Source: Spirosoma validum
GTDB lineage: Bacteria > Bacteroidota > Bacteroidia > Cytophagales > Spirosomataceae
Direction of reading: 5' to 3'
NCBI RefSeq assembly: GCF_014699035.1
Contig: NZ_JACXAA010000003.1
Span: forward strand, 248,001-312,000
DNA length: 64,000 nt
The notes below the pieces were generated by a model. That model saw only the letters and a program-made list of their open reading frames with translations. It made no database searches and was not told where the DNA came from. This document shows, in pieces, positions 52,865 through 62,392 of the stretch. Each line of letters begins with the position of its first letter. Position 1 is the stretch's first letter. Made by a program: the position numbers and the translations under genes.

Positions 52865-55800
52865 ATGAAACCACTTTTCCTTTTCCTGTCCGTATTGATT
52901 GCCGCCCAGTCGCTGGCCCAGCAACCCGCCCCAAGCTTTAGTCGGAAATACAAAACAACGTCACCAACACCCGGATTGGCGGAACGATTAGGCGCAACGG
53001 TTATCCCGGTTTCTAAAAATCGAACAGGTCGCCAGACACTGACAGCTTCGGGTGCGTTACGATCGACACTTGAGCCGCTACGTTTGCGGGTTGTGCGGGA
53101 TGCCGAAACGGGACTGCCCATATTGATCGAGCGAAAAAGTACGTCGACGGGTAGCACAAGCGCATCGAAAAATGGCCGTGCTCGACTGTCGGCGGCTGCC
53201 GCTGTTTCGGCTACGTATCAATTTATGGGCCAGGTACGTGGACTGCTCAAGCTCGACAATCCCGAAGCAAATTTTACCGTAGCCCGCACCGAAACGGACG
53301 ACCTCGGGCAGATGCATGTTCGCCTGAGCCAGACGTATCAGGGTGTTCCTGTGCTGGGTTCTGAATTGGTTGCGCATCTAGCAGATGGCGATGTTTCGTC
53401 ACTGAATGGCCGTTATCAAACTATTATTTCCGGCTTGTCGACAAAACCAGCGCTGGCGTTAACTGATGCATCGGAACAAGCCTTGCAGGACGTTCGTAAA
53501 ACCTCAACGGTTCGTTCATTCGGCGATAATCTTCTGCAAATGAAGTCGACGGAGGGAGAGCTATGCGTGTTTCCAACCGCGGATGGACAGGCAAAGCTGG
53601 CCTATCAACTTACCGTCCGGCCTAACCTGCTCGAACGCTGGGAATACGTAGTGGATGCGCAGACGGGGGAGGTACTGGACAAATACAATCATACCTGTAC
53701 GTTTGTGGCACCCCCGGTTACGGCGTCGGCACGGGATCTGAACGGCGTAACCCGGTCGATCCAGACGTATCAGCAGAGTGGTACGTATTACATGATTGAT
53801 GCCACACGTCCGATGTTCAACGCAACGGCTTCGAAAATGCCGAGCGATCCAGTGGGGGCGATCTGGACGGTTGACGCGAAAAATTCGAATAGCGACGACC
53901 CTAAATTGTACCAGATCACCTCGGGGAACAATACGGATTGGAGTCCAACGGCAGTTTCGGCCCATTATAACGCTAGCGTTGCTTACGATTATTACCAAAA
54001 AACTTTTAGCCGCAATGCATTGAGCGGTAACGGCGCGACGATGATCTCGCTCATCAACATTACCGATGACGATGGCAAAGGCCTTGACAATGCGTACTGG
54101 AACGGCAAAATTATGGCCTACGGGAATGGTCGTGTGTTGAAACCACTGGCTGGCGGTCTGGACGTAGCGGGGCACGAAATGACGCACGGTGTTATTCAGA
54201 ACACGGCTAATCTGCAATACAAAAATCAGTCGGGAGCCATTAACGAATCGATGGCCGACGTGTTCGGCGCGATGATTGACCGGACAAACTGGACGATTGG
54301 CGAACAGGTAGCAACGACCAGTCTTTTGCCATCGGGGGCACTCCGCGATTTATCGAACCCGAATCAGGGTGGTAAAACCAGAGATCCCAACGGCTACCAG
54401 CCTGCAACGATGACGCAGTACGAAAACACGTCTGACGACAATGGGGGCGTTCATATCAACAGCGGTATTCCCAATTTTGCGTTCTATAAGTTTGCTACAG
54501 CTGTTGGAAAGGATAAGGCGGAAAAAGTCTATTATCGTGCTCTGACAACGTACTTGGTTCGTACCTCTCAATTCCTGGATTTACGGCTGGCCATCATTAA
54601 AGCGGCCGGGGATCTGTTCGGCGCTACCGGAACTGAAGTAGCAGCCGCTAAAAATGCGTTCGATGCCGTTGGTATTGTTGAAGGTACGACACCGACCACG
54701 CCGGGTAAACAACCTGATTTGCCGGTGGCTTCGGGTCAGGATCTACTATTGCTGGCGGATGCCGCTAGCGCCAAACTTTATTCAACCGTAATTGGCGCGA
54801 ATCCCGCCAAATTCGATCCAAAATCAGCCCTGGGCCTGATGCACCGCCCCAGCGTGACCGATGATGGAACGTATGCCTACTACGTTACAAGTGATAAACG
54901 AATCCGGGCCGTCAACCTGACGGGTACGCCCACCGAAACAGTGATTTCGAATGAGACGGTCTGGGATAACGTAGCGATTTCGAAAGATGGAACCAAACTA
55001 GCCGCCCTTACCGCCGATCGGGACGGGTCAATTTACGTGTATAGTTCCGCTCAGAAAAAATGGACCCAGTTTAAACTGTACAATCCTACGTATACGGAAG
55101 GCGTTCAGACGGGTGATGTGCAATATGCCGATTCGTTCGAGTGGGATTTCGCCGGGGAGAATATCGTTTACGATGCTTATAACTCACTCCAGAACAATGG
55201 TGGCGAATCTGTTGATTATTGGGATGTAGGGTTCATTAATGTCTGGGATAATAAAACAGGCAATTTCGCTAGCGGTGACATTGAGAAATTATACGCTAAT
55301 CTGGAGGAAGGCGAGAGCATTGGTAATCCGTCGTATTCGAAAAACTCACCTGACGTTATTGCTTTCGATTACGTAAATGATACCGATGGTACGTATTACG
55401 TTGTCGCGACAGACCTCAGCACGAGCAGTTTGCAGATCGTTCATAAGAACAATACGTTAGGCTTCCCGAACTACTCTCGGTTGGACAACAGGCTTGTGTT
55501 CAATACGGAATCCGGGTCATCGGAAAATATATCGGGAATCAATCTGGCAGCCGATAAAGTGACACCATCCGGTACGGCATCGGTGCTGTATACCGGTGCG
55601 AAATGGCCCGTCTGGTACACTCAGGCGACGCGGACTATTCCAACTAAAACCGCCCAGACAATTACGTTCGATGCCATCGCCGACCGATACCTAAATCAAG
55701 GTGATCTGGCCCTTAAAGCATCGTGCTCCTCGAATCTGTTGGTCAATTTTCAGGTACGTAGTGGTCCGGCTACCCTGAGCGGTTCGACGCTAAAGTTCAG

Positions 55801-56161
55801 TGGAACGGGTGCGGTTACGGTCCGGGCTTATCAGGATGGCAATAGTCAGTTTGCAGCGGCTACATCCGTTGATCGTACGTTTCAGGTGATGGTTGTTACT
55901 GAAACGGAACCACTCTGGTCTGAGGCTGTCAAACTATATCCAAATCCTGTTCATACAACACTTACCGTTGAGTTACCCGGCACAGAAACTTTCGAAAACG
56001 TATCACTACGTACGCTTTCAGGCGCAACGGTCTTGCAACCGACGGTTCGCGCGAGGCAACGTACCACTACGTTAGCTGTCGACCAGTTACCCAAGGGTTT
56101 GTATCTGCTGCGGATTCAAACGCCGAATGGAGTTGCCAATAAAAAGGTGATAAAGGAGTAA
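52865..56161 (+). CDS. Secreted M4 (thermolysin-like) peptidase with beta-propeller and type IX sorting tail
   Basis: The 1098-residue protein begins with a signal (LIAAQSLAQ). An FTP/PepSY-type propeptide (TDDLGQMHVRLSQTYQGVPV) precedes the M4 catalytic part: DVAGHEMTHGV (HExxH), INESMADVFGAM (third zinc ligand Glu) and DNGGVHINSGIPNFAFYKFA with the active-site His. A WD/TolB-like propeller follows (DDGTYAYYVTSDKRIRAVNL, IYVYSSAQKKWTQF). The end (VKLYPNPVHTTLTVELPG ... GLYLLRIQTPNG) is a type A C-terminal sorting domain of the type IX secretion system. It is secreted or surface-attached and degrades extracellular protein. Confidence 0.92.
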   Translation: MKPLFLFLSVLIAAQSLAQQPAPSFSRKYKTTSPTPGLAERLGATVIPVSKNRTGRQTLTASGALRSTLEPLRLRVVRDAETGLPILIERKSTSTGSTSASKNGRARLSAAAAVSATYQFMGQVRGLLKLDNPEANFTVARTETDDLGQMHVRLSQTYQGVPVLGSELVAHLADGDVSSLNGRYQTIISGLSTKPALALTDASEQALQDVRKTSTVRSFGDNLLQMKSTEGELCVFPTADGQAKLAYQLTVRPNLLERWEYVVDAQTGEVLDKYNHTCTFVAPPVTASARDLNGVTRSIQTYQQSGTYYMIDATRPMFNATASKMPSDPVGAIWTVDAKNSNSDDPKLYQITSGNNTDWSPTAVSAHYNASVAYDYYQKTFSRNALSGNGATMISLINITDDDGKGLDNAYWNGKIMAYGNGRVLKPLAGGLDVAGHEMTHGVIQNTANLQYKNQSGAINESMADVFGAMIDRTNWTIGEQVATTSLLPSGALRDLSNPNQGGKTRDPNGYQPATMTQYENTSDDNGGVHINSGIPNFAFYKFATAVGKDKAEKVYYRALTTYLVRTSQFLDLRLAIIKAAGDLFGATGTEVAAAKNAFDAVGIVEGTTPTTPGKQPDLPVASGQDLLLLADAASAKLYSTVIGANPAKFDPKSALGLMHRPSVTDDGTYAYYVTSDKRIRAVNLTGTPTETVISNETVWDNVAISKDGTKLAALTADRDGSIYVYSSAQKKWTQFKLYNPTYTEGVQTGDVQYADSFEWDFAGENIVYDAYNSLQNNGGESVDYWDVGFINVWDNKTGNFASGDIEKLYANLEEGESIGNPSYSKNSPDVIAFDYVNDTDGTYYVVATDLSTSSLQIVHKNNTLGFPNYSRLDNRLVFNTESGSSENISGINLAADKVTPSGTASVLYTGAKWPVWYTQATRTIPTKTAQTITFDAIADRYLNQGDLALKASCSSNLLVNFQVRSGPATLSGSTLKFSGTGAVTVRAYQDGNSQFAAATSVDRTFQVMVVTETEPLWSEAVKLYPNPVHTTLTVELPGTETFENVSLRTLSGATVLQPTVRARQRTTTLAVDQLPKGLYLLRIQTPNGVANKKVIKE

Positions 56162-56200
56162 CCAGTACTGGTGATTCGTCACAGCCAGCATCTCAGGCCG

Positions 56201-56614
56201 TTAAGCGGGTGGTGTCTCGCTATTGTCCTTATCATCTTCTGGTTTATATGTCTCTACCGGGCTTGGGTCAAAATAGCCACTGCCATCAAAAGAATGGATG
56301 TCTTTATCGAAAGCGGGTATAATCATCCAGCAAGAAACACCCCGGGCGGGTTCAGTGTCCCATTCCGGATTGGAATTGATTTCCGGCTTGCCAGAGGTGG
56401 GTTCATCATCGATGCCGTCATTGTCATATCGTTGGTAAAACCAAGAATAGGTTCCATCCTGAAATGAATAGTCCCCAAGGACAACGCCTATATTCTGGAT
56501 GCCTAAGAGGAGATTATAGTTTCCCTTGAAAGCGTCACTATGAATGTCCGGTGGTAGTTGATCTGCCGGATACCATTTACCTACTTGAATGTCTGAGCCT
56601 ATACTATTGGCCAT
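56201..56614 (-). CDS. Small acidic protein of unknown function
   Basis: The 137-residue protein has no signal peptide. It is rich in Asp, Gly, Tyr and Pro (GKWYPADQLPPDIHSDAFKG, YSWFYQRYDNDGIDDEPTSG). No family is recognised. It converges on the M4 peptidase gene. Confidence 0.5.
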   Translation of the reverse strand: MANSIGSDIQVGKWYPADQLPPDIHSDAFKGNYNLLLGIQNIGVVLGDYSFQDGTYSWFYQRYDNDGIDDEPTSGKPEINSNPEWDTEPARGVSCWMIIPAFDKDIHSFDGSGYFDPSPVETYKPEDDKDNSETPPA

Positions 56615-56800
56615 TGAAACTGAAAATTACATGTAACATTTAATCCGAACACCTAGTCAATACGTTGTGCTCGGAGAAGTTTATCAACAGGGATACTAAT
56701 TGGTAGCCCCTTTGTCTTAATATAGTGAGGATTCTTTCCAATTAAGAACTTGTTCTATTCAATTGTTTAATCCTGCCTGACATCTAGGGTAGTGCTTTCT

Positions 56801-56842
56801 ACAGAAAAGCCCGACTGTTACGTAGCAGCCGGGCTTTTCTGT
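56801..56842. repeat. 13-bp perfect hairpin upstream of the M28 peptidase gene
   Basis: ACAGAAAAGCCCG (56801-56813) pairs with CGGGCTTTTCTGT (56830-56842). It sits about 32 nt before the ATG at 56874. It could be a terminator for an earlier transcript or a leader structure; the T-run is inside the stem. The rest of 56615-56873 shows no gene. Confidence 0.5.
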
Positions 56843-56873
56843 ATCTTGCCTCTTTAACCAATACAACCGCTAT

Positions 56874-58238
56874 ATGAAAAAAATACTTACACTTCTCATA
56901 ACGCTATTTGTCAGTTATGCTCACGCTCAAAATGCTGACTCTGTTGCGATCCGAAAGATTTATAACGAAGCGCTCTCGAAGGGTAAATCCTACGAGTGGT
57001 TACGGTATTTGACCAAGCAAATTGGGCCTCGACTGAGCGGTTCCGCAGGCGCCCAAAAAGCCGTAGACTGGACGAAACAGATCATGGAGCAACAGGGATT
57101 CGATCGGGTGTTTTTGCAGGACGTTATGGTGCCGCACTGGGTACGGGGTGCTAAAGAAGAAGCTTATATTCAAACTGGAAAACAGAAAGTTAAGGTGCCC
57201 ATTGCGGCTCTCGGCGGTTCGGTTGCTACGGGGCCGAAAGGCGTTGAAGCGGGTGTGATCGAAGTGAAAAGTTTTCCTGAATTACGGGCGATGAGTCCCG
57301 ACAAGGTGAAGGGTAAAATCGTCTTTTACAACCGCCCGATGGACCCGACAAAAATCAATACGTTCGAGGCTTATGGGGGCGCCGTTGACCAGCGCGCCAA
57401 CGGTGCTACTGAAGCGGCAAAACTTGGGGCTATCGGTGCGATTGTTCGCTCGATGACCAATGTGCACGACGATTATCCGCACGTGGGTGGCATGCGGTAC
57501 GCTACGGGTGTGGCCTTGATTCCGACGGCGGCCATCAGTACGAATGGCGCCGATTTACTGAGTAAATCATTGCAGGAGAATCCAAATCTGACGTTTTATT
57601 TCAAGCAAAACTGCGAAACCTTAACCGATGCGAAGTCGTACAACGTAGTGGGGGAGATTAAGGGAAGCGAGAAACCCGATGAGATTATTGTCGTCGGTGG
57701 ACACTTGGACTCCTGGGATCTGGCCGAAGGGGCTCATGACGACGGGGCGGGATGCGTGCAATCCATCGAAGTGCTACGTATTATGAAAGCGCTGGGCATT
57801 AAACCGAAACGTACCATCCGGGCTGTTATGTTTATGAACGAAGAAAACGGTTTACGTGGCGGTATTCAATACGCGGATCTGGCCAAGAAAAATAATGAGA
57901 AAACGATAGCTGCCGTGGAGTCTGACAATGGCGGCTTTACGCCCCGCGGTTTTGGTATTGTGGGCACGCCCGAGCAACGCACAAAAGTAATGCCCTGGAA
58001 ACCGTTGCTGGCTCCATATGGCCTAACCGATATTGGTCCGGGTGGAGGAGGAGCCGACATCGGACCGTTAGCCCAATCAGGAACCGTTTTGTTTGGATTC
58101 AAACCTGATTCGCAGCGCTATTTTGATTATCACCACACGATGGTTGATCGCTTTGAAACCGTTAGTCAGCGCGAACTTGAACTGGGAGCCGCTTCGATGG
58201 CAGCTTTGATCTACTTGCTGGATCAGTACGGTTTATGA
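56874..58238 (+). CDS. Secreted M28-family peptidase (carboxypeptidase Q-like)
   Basis: The 454-residue protein has a signal peptide ending SYAHAQ. An inserted PA-like region (GVIEVKSFPELRAMSPDKVKG) interrupts the M28 domain. Zinc ligands are in VGGHLDSWD, AHDDGAG, MNEENGLRG and the final DYHHTMVD. The order fits aminopeptidase/carboxypeptidase Q-like M28 enzymes. It is probably periplasmic. A 35-bp palindrome lies immediately downstream. Confidence 0.9.
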   Translation: MKKILTLLITLFVSYAHAQNADSVAIRKIYNEALSKGKSYEWLRYLTKQIGPRLSGSAGAQKAVDWTKQIMEQQGFDRVFLQDVMVPHWVRGAKEEAYIQTGKQKVKVPIAALGGSVATGPKGVEAGVIEVKSFPELRAMSPDKVKGKIVFYNRPMDPTKINTFEAYGGAVDQRANGATEAAKLGAIGAIVRSMTNVHDDYPHVGGMRYATGVALIPTAAISTNGADLLSKSLQENPNLTFYFKQNCETLTDAKSYNVVGEIKGSEKPDEIIVVGGHLDSWDLAEGAHDDGAGCVQSIEVLRIMKALGIKPKRTIRAVMFMNEENGLRGGIQYADLAKKNNEKTIAAVESDNGGFTPRGFGIVGTPEQRTKVMPWKPLLAPYGLTDIGPGGGGADIGPLAQSGTVLFGFKPDSQRYFDYHHTMVDRFETVSQRELELGAASMAALIYLLDQYGL

Positions 58239-58255
58239 GTGTCTGATGAGTGGTT

Positions 58256-58329
58256 GTGCGTCGTGGTTACCGTTGCCGTGGTGTCAGGTTTTCGAACCTG
58301 ACACCACGGCAACGGTAACCACGACGCAC
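58256..58329. repeat. Perfect 35-bp palindrome between convergent genes
   Basis: Arms 58256-58290 and 58295-58329 are perfectly complementary around a 4-nt loop (TTCG). The core GTGTCAGGTT matches the hairpin near 4621. It lies between the convergent M28 and Omp85 genes and is far longer than a usual terminator. No T-run follows. Confidence 0.9.
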
Positions 58330-58337
58330 TCCACATT

Positions 58338-59489
58338 TTAAAAAGCTTCCCCTGTAAGAATATAGAAACCAAGCCCTTCGCGCGTGATGCCCATGTCGGC
58401 ACGCAGAAAAACATCTTTTTTCTTGAAGAGCAGATAACGAATGCCGGTTCCGGCAGTTGGCAGCAAATGCTCGAATTGAACCTGATCCACCGAAGGCGCT
58501 ACCGTACCGATTGCCGCAAAAACCACGGCACCGAAACGCTGACTGAACGGAAACGGTAACCACCGGTATTCCACCTGCGTAGCCGCATAAAATTTATCCC
58601 GATAGCGGCCCAAGTAATAACCACGCATGGTGTTTTCTCCTCCCAGCAACGCCAACTGGTTGAACGGTACGTTGCCCGTCATCAGATTCCCGTAAACCTG
58701 CCAGGCCAGCACCTGATTAGGTCTGACAGAATGATACCCGCGGAAATCGGCAAAAATGTTATGAAATGACAACGCACTACTACGTGATTGCCCGTAATTG
58801 AGATACGCGATTTCGCTAAAATAACCTTTCCGGGGATTCAATGCGTTGGGGCGACTATCATACACCAGGCCTAGTCCCAATCCTAGATTCGACGTTCCCT
58901 GACTGCCTAAGGGTAAGTCGTGAGCAGTGCCTTCTGGTTGTTGAAATTCGATTCGGCTCAGATGTTGAAAGTCAAGTTCCAGCCCGCCGAACAGATTGGG
59001 TCGTAATCGGCGCATTGCCCGTTCCCGAAGTTGAATGGAGAAAGCATCGACTGTGGCCGGATTGGTTGGCCCGCTCTGTGGCCCTATACCGTAATAAAGC
59101 AGTGGAAACCGCTGCACGCGGCCCCGCCCCAGAAAAAACCACCGGTCGTTATCTCCGTAGATGGCATGATCGAGATTAAGACCGTACTGACCACGTAACG
59201 TAAAGAAGCTAAATGCCTGAATTTCACTTAGGCGATTCGTCAGGGTATCGTTATGGGCATGATACAGATACAGCGCTGATAAACCTAATTCAATACTAGT
59301 TTCGGGTGCATACCCCAATGTTGGATAGAACGATACGTGCGGTCGCGCTGCTGAGGTTGTATCGTTGAAGTAACGATCTATAACCCGTTTAATGAACGTC
59401 TGCGACACTGCCTGCTCGGATGATAAGCCCAGGAGCAGTCCGATCAGAAAGAGCTGGTTCCGTAAACGTCTGTAGTTGGATTGCTGCAT
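58338..59489 (-). CDS. Omp85/BamA-family outer-membrane barrel (surface antigen)
   Basis: The 383-residue protein has a signal peptide and then a C-terminal barrel with the Omp85 signature: GLGLGLVYDSRPNALNPRKG, NLMTGNVPFNQLALLGGENT and MRGYYLGRYRDK. No POTRA domains are visible, so it is a barrel-only type often seen in Bacteroidota. Its substrate is not known. Confidence 0.85.
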   Translation of the reverse strand: MQQSNYRRLRNQLFLIGLLLGLSSEQAVSQTFIKRVIDRYFNDTTSAARPHVSFYPTLGYAPETSIELGLSALYLYHAHNDTLTNRLSEIQAFSFFTLRGQYGLNLDHAIYGDNDRWFFLGRGRVQRFPLLYYGIGPQSGPTNPATVDAFSIQLRERAMRRLRPNLFGGLELDFQHLSRIEFQQPEGTAHDLPLGSQGTSNLGLGLGLVYDSRPNALNPRKGYFSEIAYLNYGQSRSSALSFHNIFADFRGYHSVRPNQVLAWQVYGNLMTGNVPFNQLALLGGENTMRGYYLGRYRDKFYAATQVEYRWLPFPFSQRFGAVVFAAIGTVAPSVDQVQFEHLLPTAGTGIRYLLFKKKDVFLRADMGITREGLGFYILTGEAF

Positions 59490-59581
59490 AAAACCTATTT
59501 AACTGAACCGTTAAGACAACAGGATTTTGTTTAATCAGTTTTGACAATCCTTTATAAGCTGTTCGGGCAATCTGTGAACGG

Positions 59582-61252
59582 CTACAGATTTTTATCCAGC
59601 ACTTTTCTTACTTCTTCCAGTTCGCCCGGTAACGGTGCGTTTCGTTTGACAATTTTGCCGGTCCGATTAATAACCGTTGCCGATAATTCATTATCCGAAC
59701 GTAATCGCTCAATAGCGTCCATGAGCTGGGAGTCGGTCAGTAGAAGGTGATCGCCAGAGAGATTGTAACGCGTAGCGAGTTCAGGCCATAACAAACTGTT
59801 GGTGCCGGGCATGGGTAAATAAACCAGGGCAAAATCGCGGGAACTGTAGACGCTACGCAGCCGCTGGGCGTCGAATGCTGCCTGCCGACCAGCTTCGTCG
59901 GAGGCTGATGTAAGCAGTAGGTAAATTACCTTTCCCCGATTGGTATTAACGACCTGATCGAACAGAGACGAACCATTGCCCAGATCGTCGCGGGTAATGA
60001 ATACGCTGGGTGAAATCTCCAGATTACTGGTTCGGTTTCCCGCCTTACGTAGCGTCTGCATGGCTGCCCGAATCCGGGTGCTGTCTTTTACTTCAAGCCC
60101 ATACAACTCATCCAGAGATTTCGCCAATTGCGGATCTTTAACCTGGGGCCGGGCATAATCGTACAGCAATCGCGCGAAGTCTAAGGTCAGACCAGGTAAC
60201 GAATTTGCTAACCAGTAAGCGGCCAGATAATTTACGTCCGTACTATCAAATTTGCGGATACTGCGTTGAATCATAGTTTCGTAGTTCACTAACCGCTGAA
60301 GCGTATCGGGACTCCGTTTAACCAGCCCATCGAAAAAACGCAAATCGGCTGCGCGGGCCGTGTTGGTTGTTGCGTAGTCGTGGAGACGTAGCCGTTCTTC
60401 AGCCGTTATATTTTTTCCGTACCGTTCGAGCAGAAGCGATAACGCACGTACCGTCAGCCCGTTGGTTTGTTGCGTAGCATCAGTCGATATGCGTTCCGTT
60501 ACGTAGCTGGCAAAGCGATTCATCGACGAGGCACGGGCAGCCGTCAGGAGCTGATAATCAGGCGGACGGAGGGAAGAATTCATAGAAGTAGGGATCATCG
60601 TGCTCTCAAAACTCGCCTTGTCGTACAGAAAAGCCGCTGCGTTATAGCGATTGTTGCCCATAACCCATTGAGTTACCAATGGAAATGGTTTTTCTTTCTC
60701 CGAAAACTTCACAAAAGGCGTCTGGAAGGAGGCTACCAACGTATTGAACGCTGTATTGTCGCTTTGATTGGCGATCAGCTCCGACAGTTTTTTACTTGAT
60801 GGTTTGTCTGGATACGCGGCCTCAAACGCTTTGTAGCGCGCAAACTGCTGATTGACCTGCGCATTCGTGCCACCAAATCGAAACGGAACAGCTACCGAGA
60901 AAAGTGAGTCGGCATTCAACTCGATGGTTACCGTACCGGGTGCGGCCAGAAATGCAGTCGAAATACGACCGTAGTTAAAATACAATTCTTCCTGCGGATA
61001 AATGAGCGGTAGCGACACGCGAAACGTACCATCAACGTTCAGTGGAGCCGGGCGCACCAGTTCGCGATTCGCTTGCAGAATATTATTTCGACTGACCAGT
61101 ACCGTTGGTGCTTCCCGATAAAGTCGGGCGGTCAAATTACGGATACGCCCCGTTACAATGATCGAGTCGGTGGTTTGGGCCGAGGCAAGTCCAGACAGGA
61201 GAATACTGGCAACAAACAGTACGTAAAAAAAGGGTTGAGAATGGTTTTTCAT
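59582..61252 (-). CDS. TlpA-like periplasmic protein without CxxC
   Basis: I start at the ATG at 61252 (MKNHSQPFFYVLFVASIL, signal peptide, 556 residues). The N-terminal half is DUF4369-like and the middle helical. The C-terminal domain has a thioredoxin-like layout (GKVIYLLLTSASDEAGRQAA, then DFALVYLPMPG, then ATVINRTGKIVKRNAPLPGE), but the expected CxxC position lacks cysteines. It is probably not a disulfide oxidoreductase. It lies between nuoC and an Omp85 gene. Confidence 0.8.
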   Translation of the reverse strand: MKNHSQPFFYVLFVASILLSGLASAQTTDSIIVTGRIRNLTARLYREAPTVLVSRNNILQANRELVRPAPLNVDGTFRVSLPLIYPQEELYFNYGRISTAFLAAPGTVTIELNADSLFSVAVPFRFGGTNAQVNQQFARYKAFEAAYPDKPSSKKLSELIANQSDNTAFNTLVASFQTPFVKFSEKEKPFPLVTQWVMGNNRYNAAAFLYDKASFESTMIPTSMNSSLRPPDYQLLTAARASSMNRFASYVTERISTDATQQTNGLTVRALSLLLERYGKNITAEERLRLHDYATTNTARAADLRFFDGLVKRSPDTLQRLVNYETMIQRSIRKFDSTDVNYLAAYWLANSLPGLTLDFARLLYDYARPQVKDPQLAKSLDELYGLEVKDSTRIRAAMQTLRKAGNRTSNLEISPSVFITRDDLGNGSSLFDQVVNTNRGKVIYLLLTSASDEAGRQAAFDAQRLRSVYSSRDFALVYLPMPGTNSLLWPELATRYNLSGDHLLLTDSQLMDAIERLRSDNELSATVINRTGKIVKRNAPLPGELEEVRKVLDKNL

Positions 61253-61329
61253 TGCTTCAATACAAACAGATAAAGCAATAACAAACGAAAAGCCCAAACT
61301 GTCAACACTTCACGAAAAATGCCATAGGC

Positions 61330-61821
61330 CTACTTCGTTTTTATGCCGTGATACTGCTCTTCTTCCTGATAATCGGTACGTAGTGGATGGCCAACCCAAT
61401 CGGTCGGGAGTAGAATCCGGCGGAGGTCGGGATGATTCTCAAAATGAATACCGACCAGGTCAAACGCTTCACGCTCATGCCAGTCGGCGGTTCGCCAGAT
61501 GTGAGCCACACTCGGCACCGAGGGCAAGCGGTTTTTCTCCGCGTTACGTGGGACAACGACCTTTACTGTCAGATTGTGTTCGTATGGAATAGACGTCAGG
61601 TTATAAATGACCTCCATTGTGTTAACTTCCGGGCCGTTATCAATGCCCGTAACGCAGGCCAACAAATCAAAAAAAAGTCGCTCGTCATCGCGCAGAAACT
61701 GGCAAAGCTCAACCAGTCGCTCAGTTGGTACCGTGAGATACGGTTGCGGATTTTGGGTGTTAGCCGTTAAGCCCTGGTCAAATTGAGCTGTTAGGAGGTC
61801 AGTTATTTCGAAGAAGGTCAT
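61330..61821 (-). CDS. nuoC: NADH-quinone oxidoreductase subunit C
   Basis: The 163-residue protein has the 30-kDa subunit signature HIWRTADWHEREAFDLVGI, then FENHPDLRRILLPTDWVGHP and LRTDY. NuoC is part of the peripheral arm of complex I at the cytoplasmic membrane. No other nuo gene is adjacent; upstream is a toxin-antitoxin pair and downstream a TlpA-like gene. Gene order thus differs from the usual nuoB-C-D. Confidence 0.93.
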   Translation of the reverse strand: MTFFEITDLLTAQFDQGLTANTQNPQPYLTVPTERLVELCQFLRDDERLFFDLLACVTGIDNGPEVNTMEVIYNLTSIPYEHNLTVKVVVPRNAEKNRLPSVPSVAHIWRTADWHEREAFDLVGIHFENHPDLRRILLPTDWVGHPLRTDYQEEEQYHGIKTK

Positions 61822-61827
61822 AACTAG

Positions 61828-62130
61828 TTAAAACGCAAACGGGTTCATATCTGGTCCAGAGCGCGTATTCACGATATTTAGTAGACGAACAGCATCCTCC
61901 TCTATGAGGTAATATAAGTAATGGGTTTTGTTAATGAGTCGTTTGCGGAGCAATGGATTTTCCACGTGGCTCATACCAATATAGGGCTAACTATCAATAA
62001 TATCTAACTGACGATAAAACTCATTGACAAACCGAATAGCCACTTCGACTGACCTGTTTTCAACTAGGTAATCACGAATTGAATTAAACTCCTTAACAGT
62101 CGTTTCTGACCAAATTATTTGTTTAGCCAT
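61828..62130 (-). pseudogene. RelE/ParE-family toxin interrupted by an in-frame stop
   Basis: The frame from ATG 62130 reads MAKQIIWSETTVKEFNSIRD and YLVENRSVEVAIRFVNEFYR, then a TAG at codon 48 (61987-61989), then continues PYIGMSHVENPLLRKRLINK and YYLIEEDAVRLLNIVNTRSG to a stop at 61828. This is the RelE/ParE layout: an early helix, then a beta sheet around YYLIEEDAVRLLNI. Its ATG overlaps the antitoxin end by 16 nt. The single stop inactivates it, or is a sequencing error. Confidence 0.8.
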
Positions 62131-62345
62131 TCACGATGTCGTTGTTTCATTTCTTCATGAGAGACGGTTTTATTTTCCTTATGCTCCTGAATAGCTTGGT
62201 CCAGTTGGCGACGCTGTTCTTGAGTTAAGTGAGATAAAGTAGTGAGTTGTCCTGATAAAATAAGACTGGCATCTTCCAACATCAATTTATCATCAACGGT
62301 TTCTACCAGTTGATGGAGTCGGCTCCTCATTTCCTGAATGCTCAT
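62115..62345 (-). CDS. Antitoxin of a RelE/ParE-type pair
   Basis: The 76-residue protein is highly charged and helical (VETVDDKLMLEDASLILSGQ, HKENKTVSHEEMKQRHREWL). Its end overlaps the toxin start. It is intact while its toxin is interrupted, so it may now be an orphan antitoxin. Confidence 0.75.
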   Translation of the reverse strand: MSIQEMRSRLHQLVETVDDKLMLEDASLILSGQLTTLSHLTQEQRRQLDQAIQEHKENKTVSHEEMKQRHREWLNK

Positions 62346-62392
62346 TGCTGAATTCGCTTTGTTTATCGAAAGATATGATAAAGTTACTCAAC

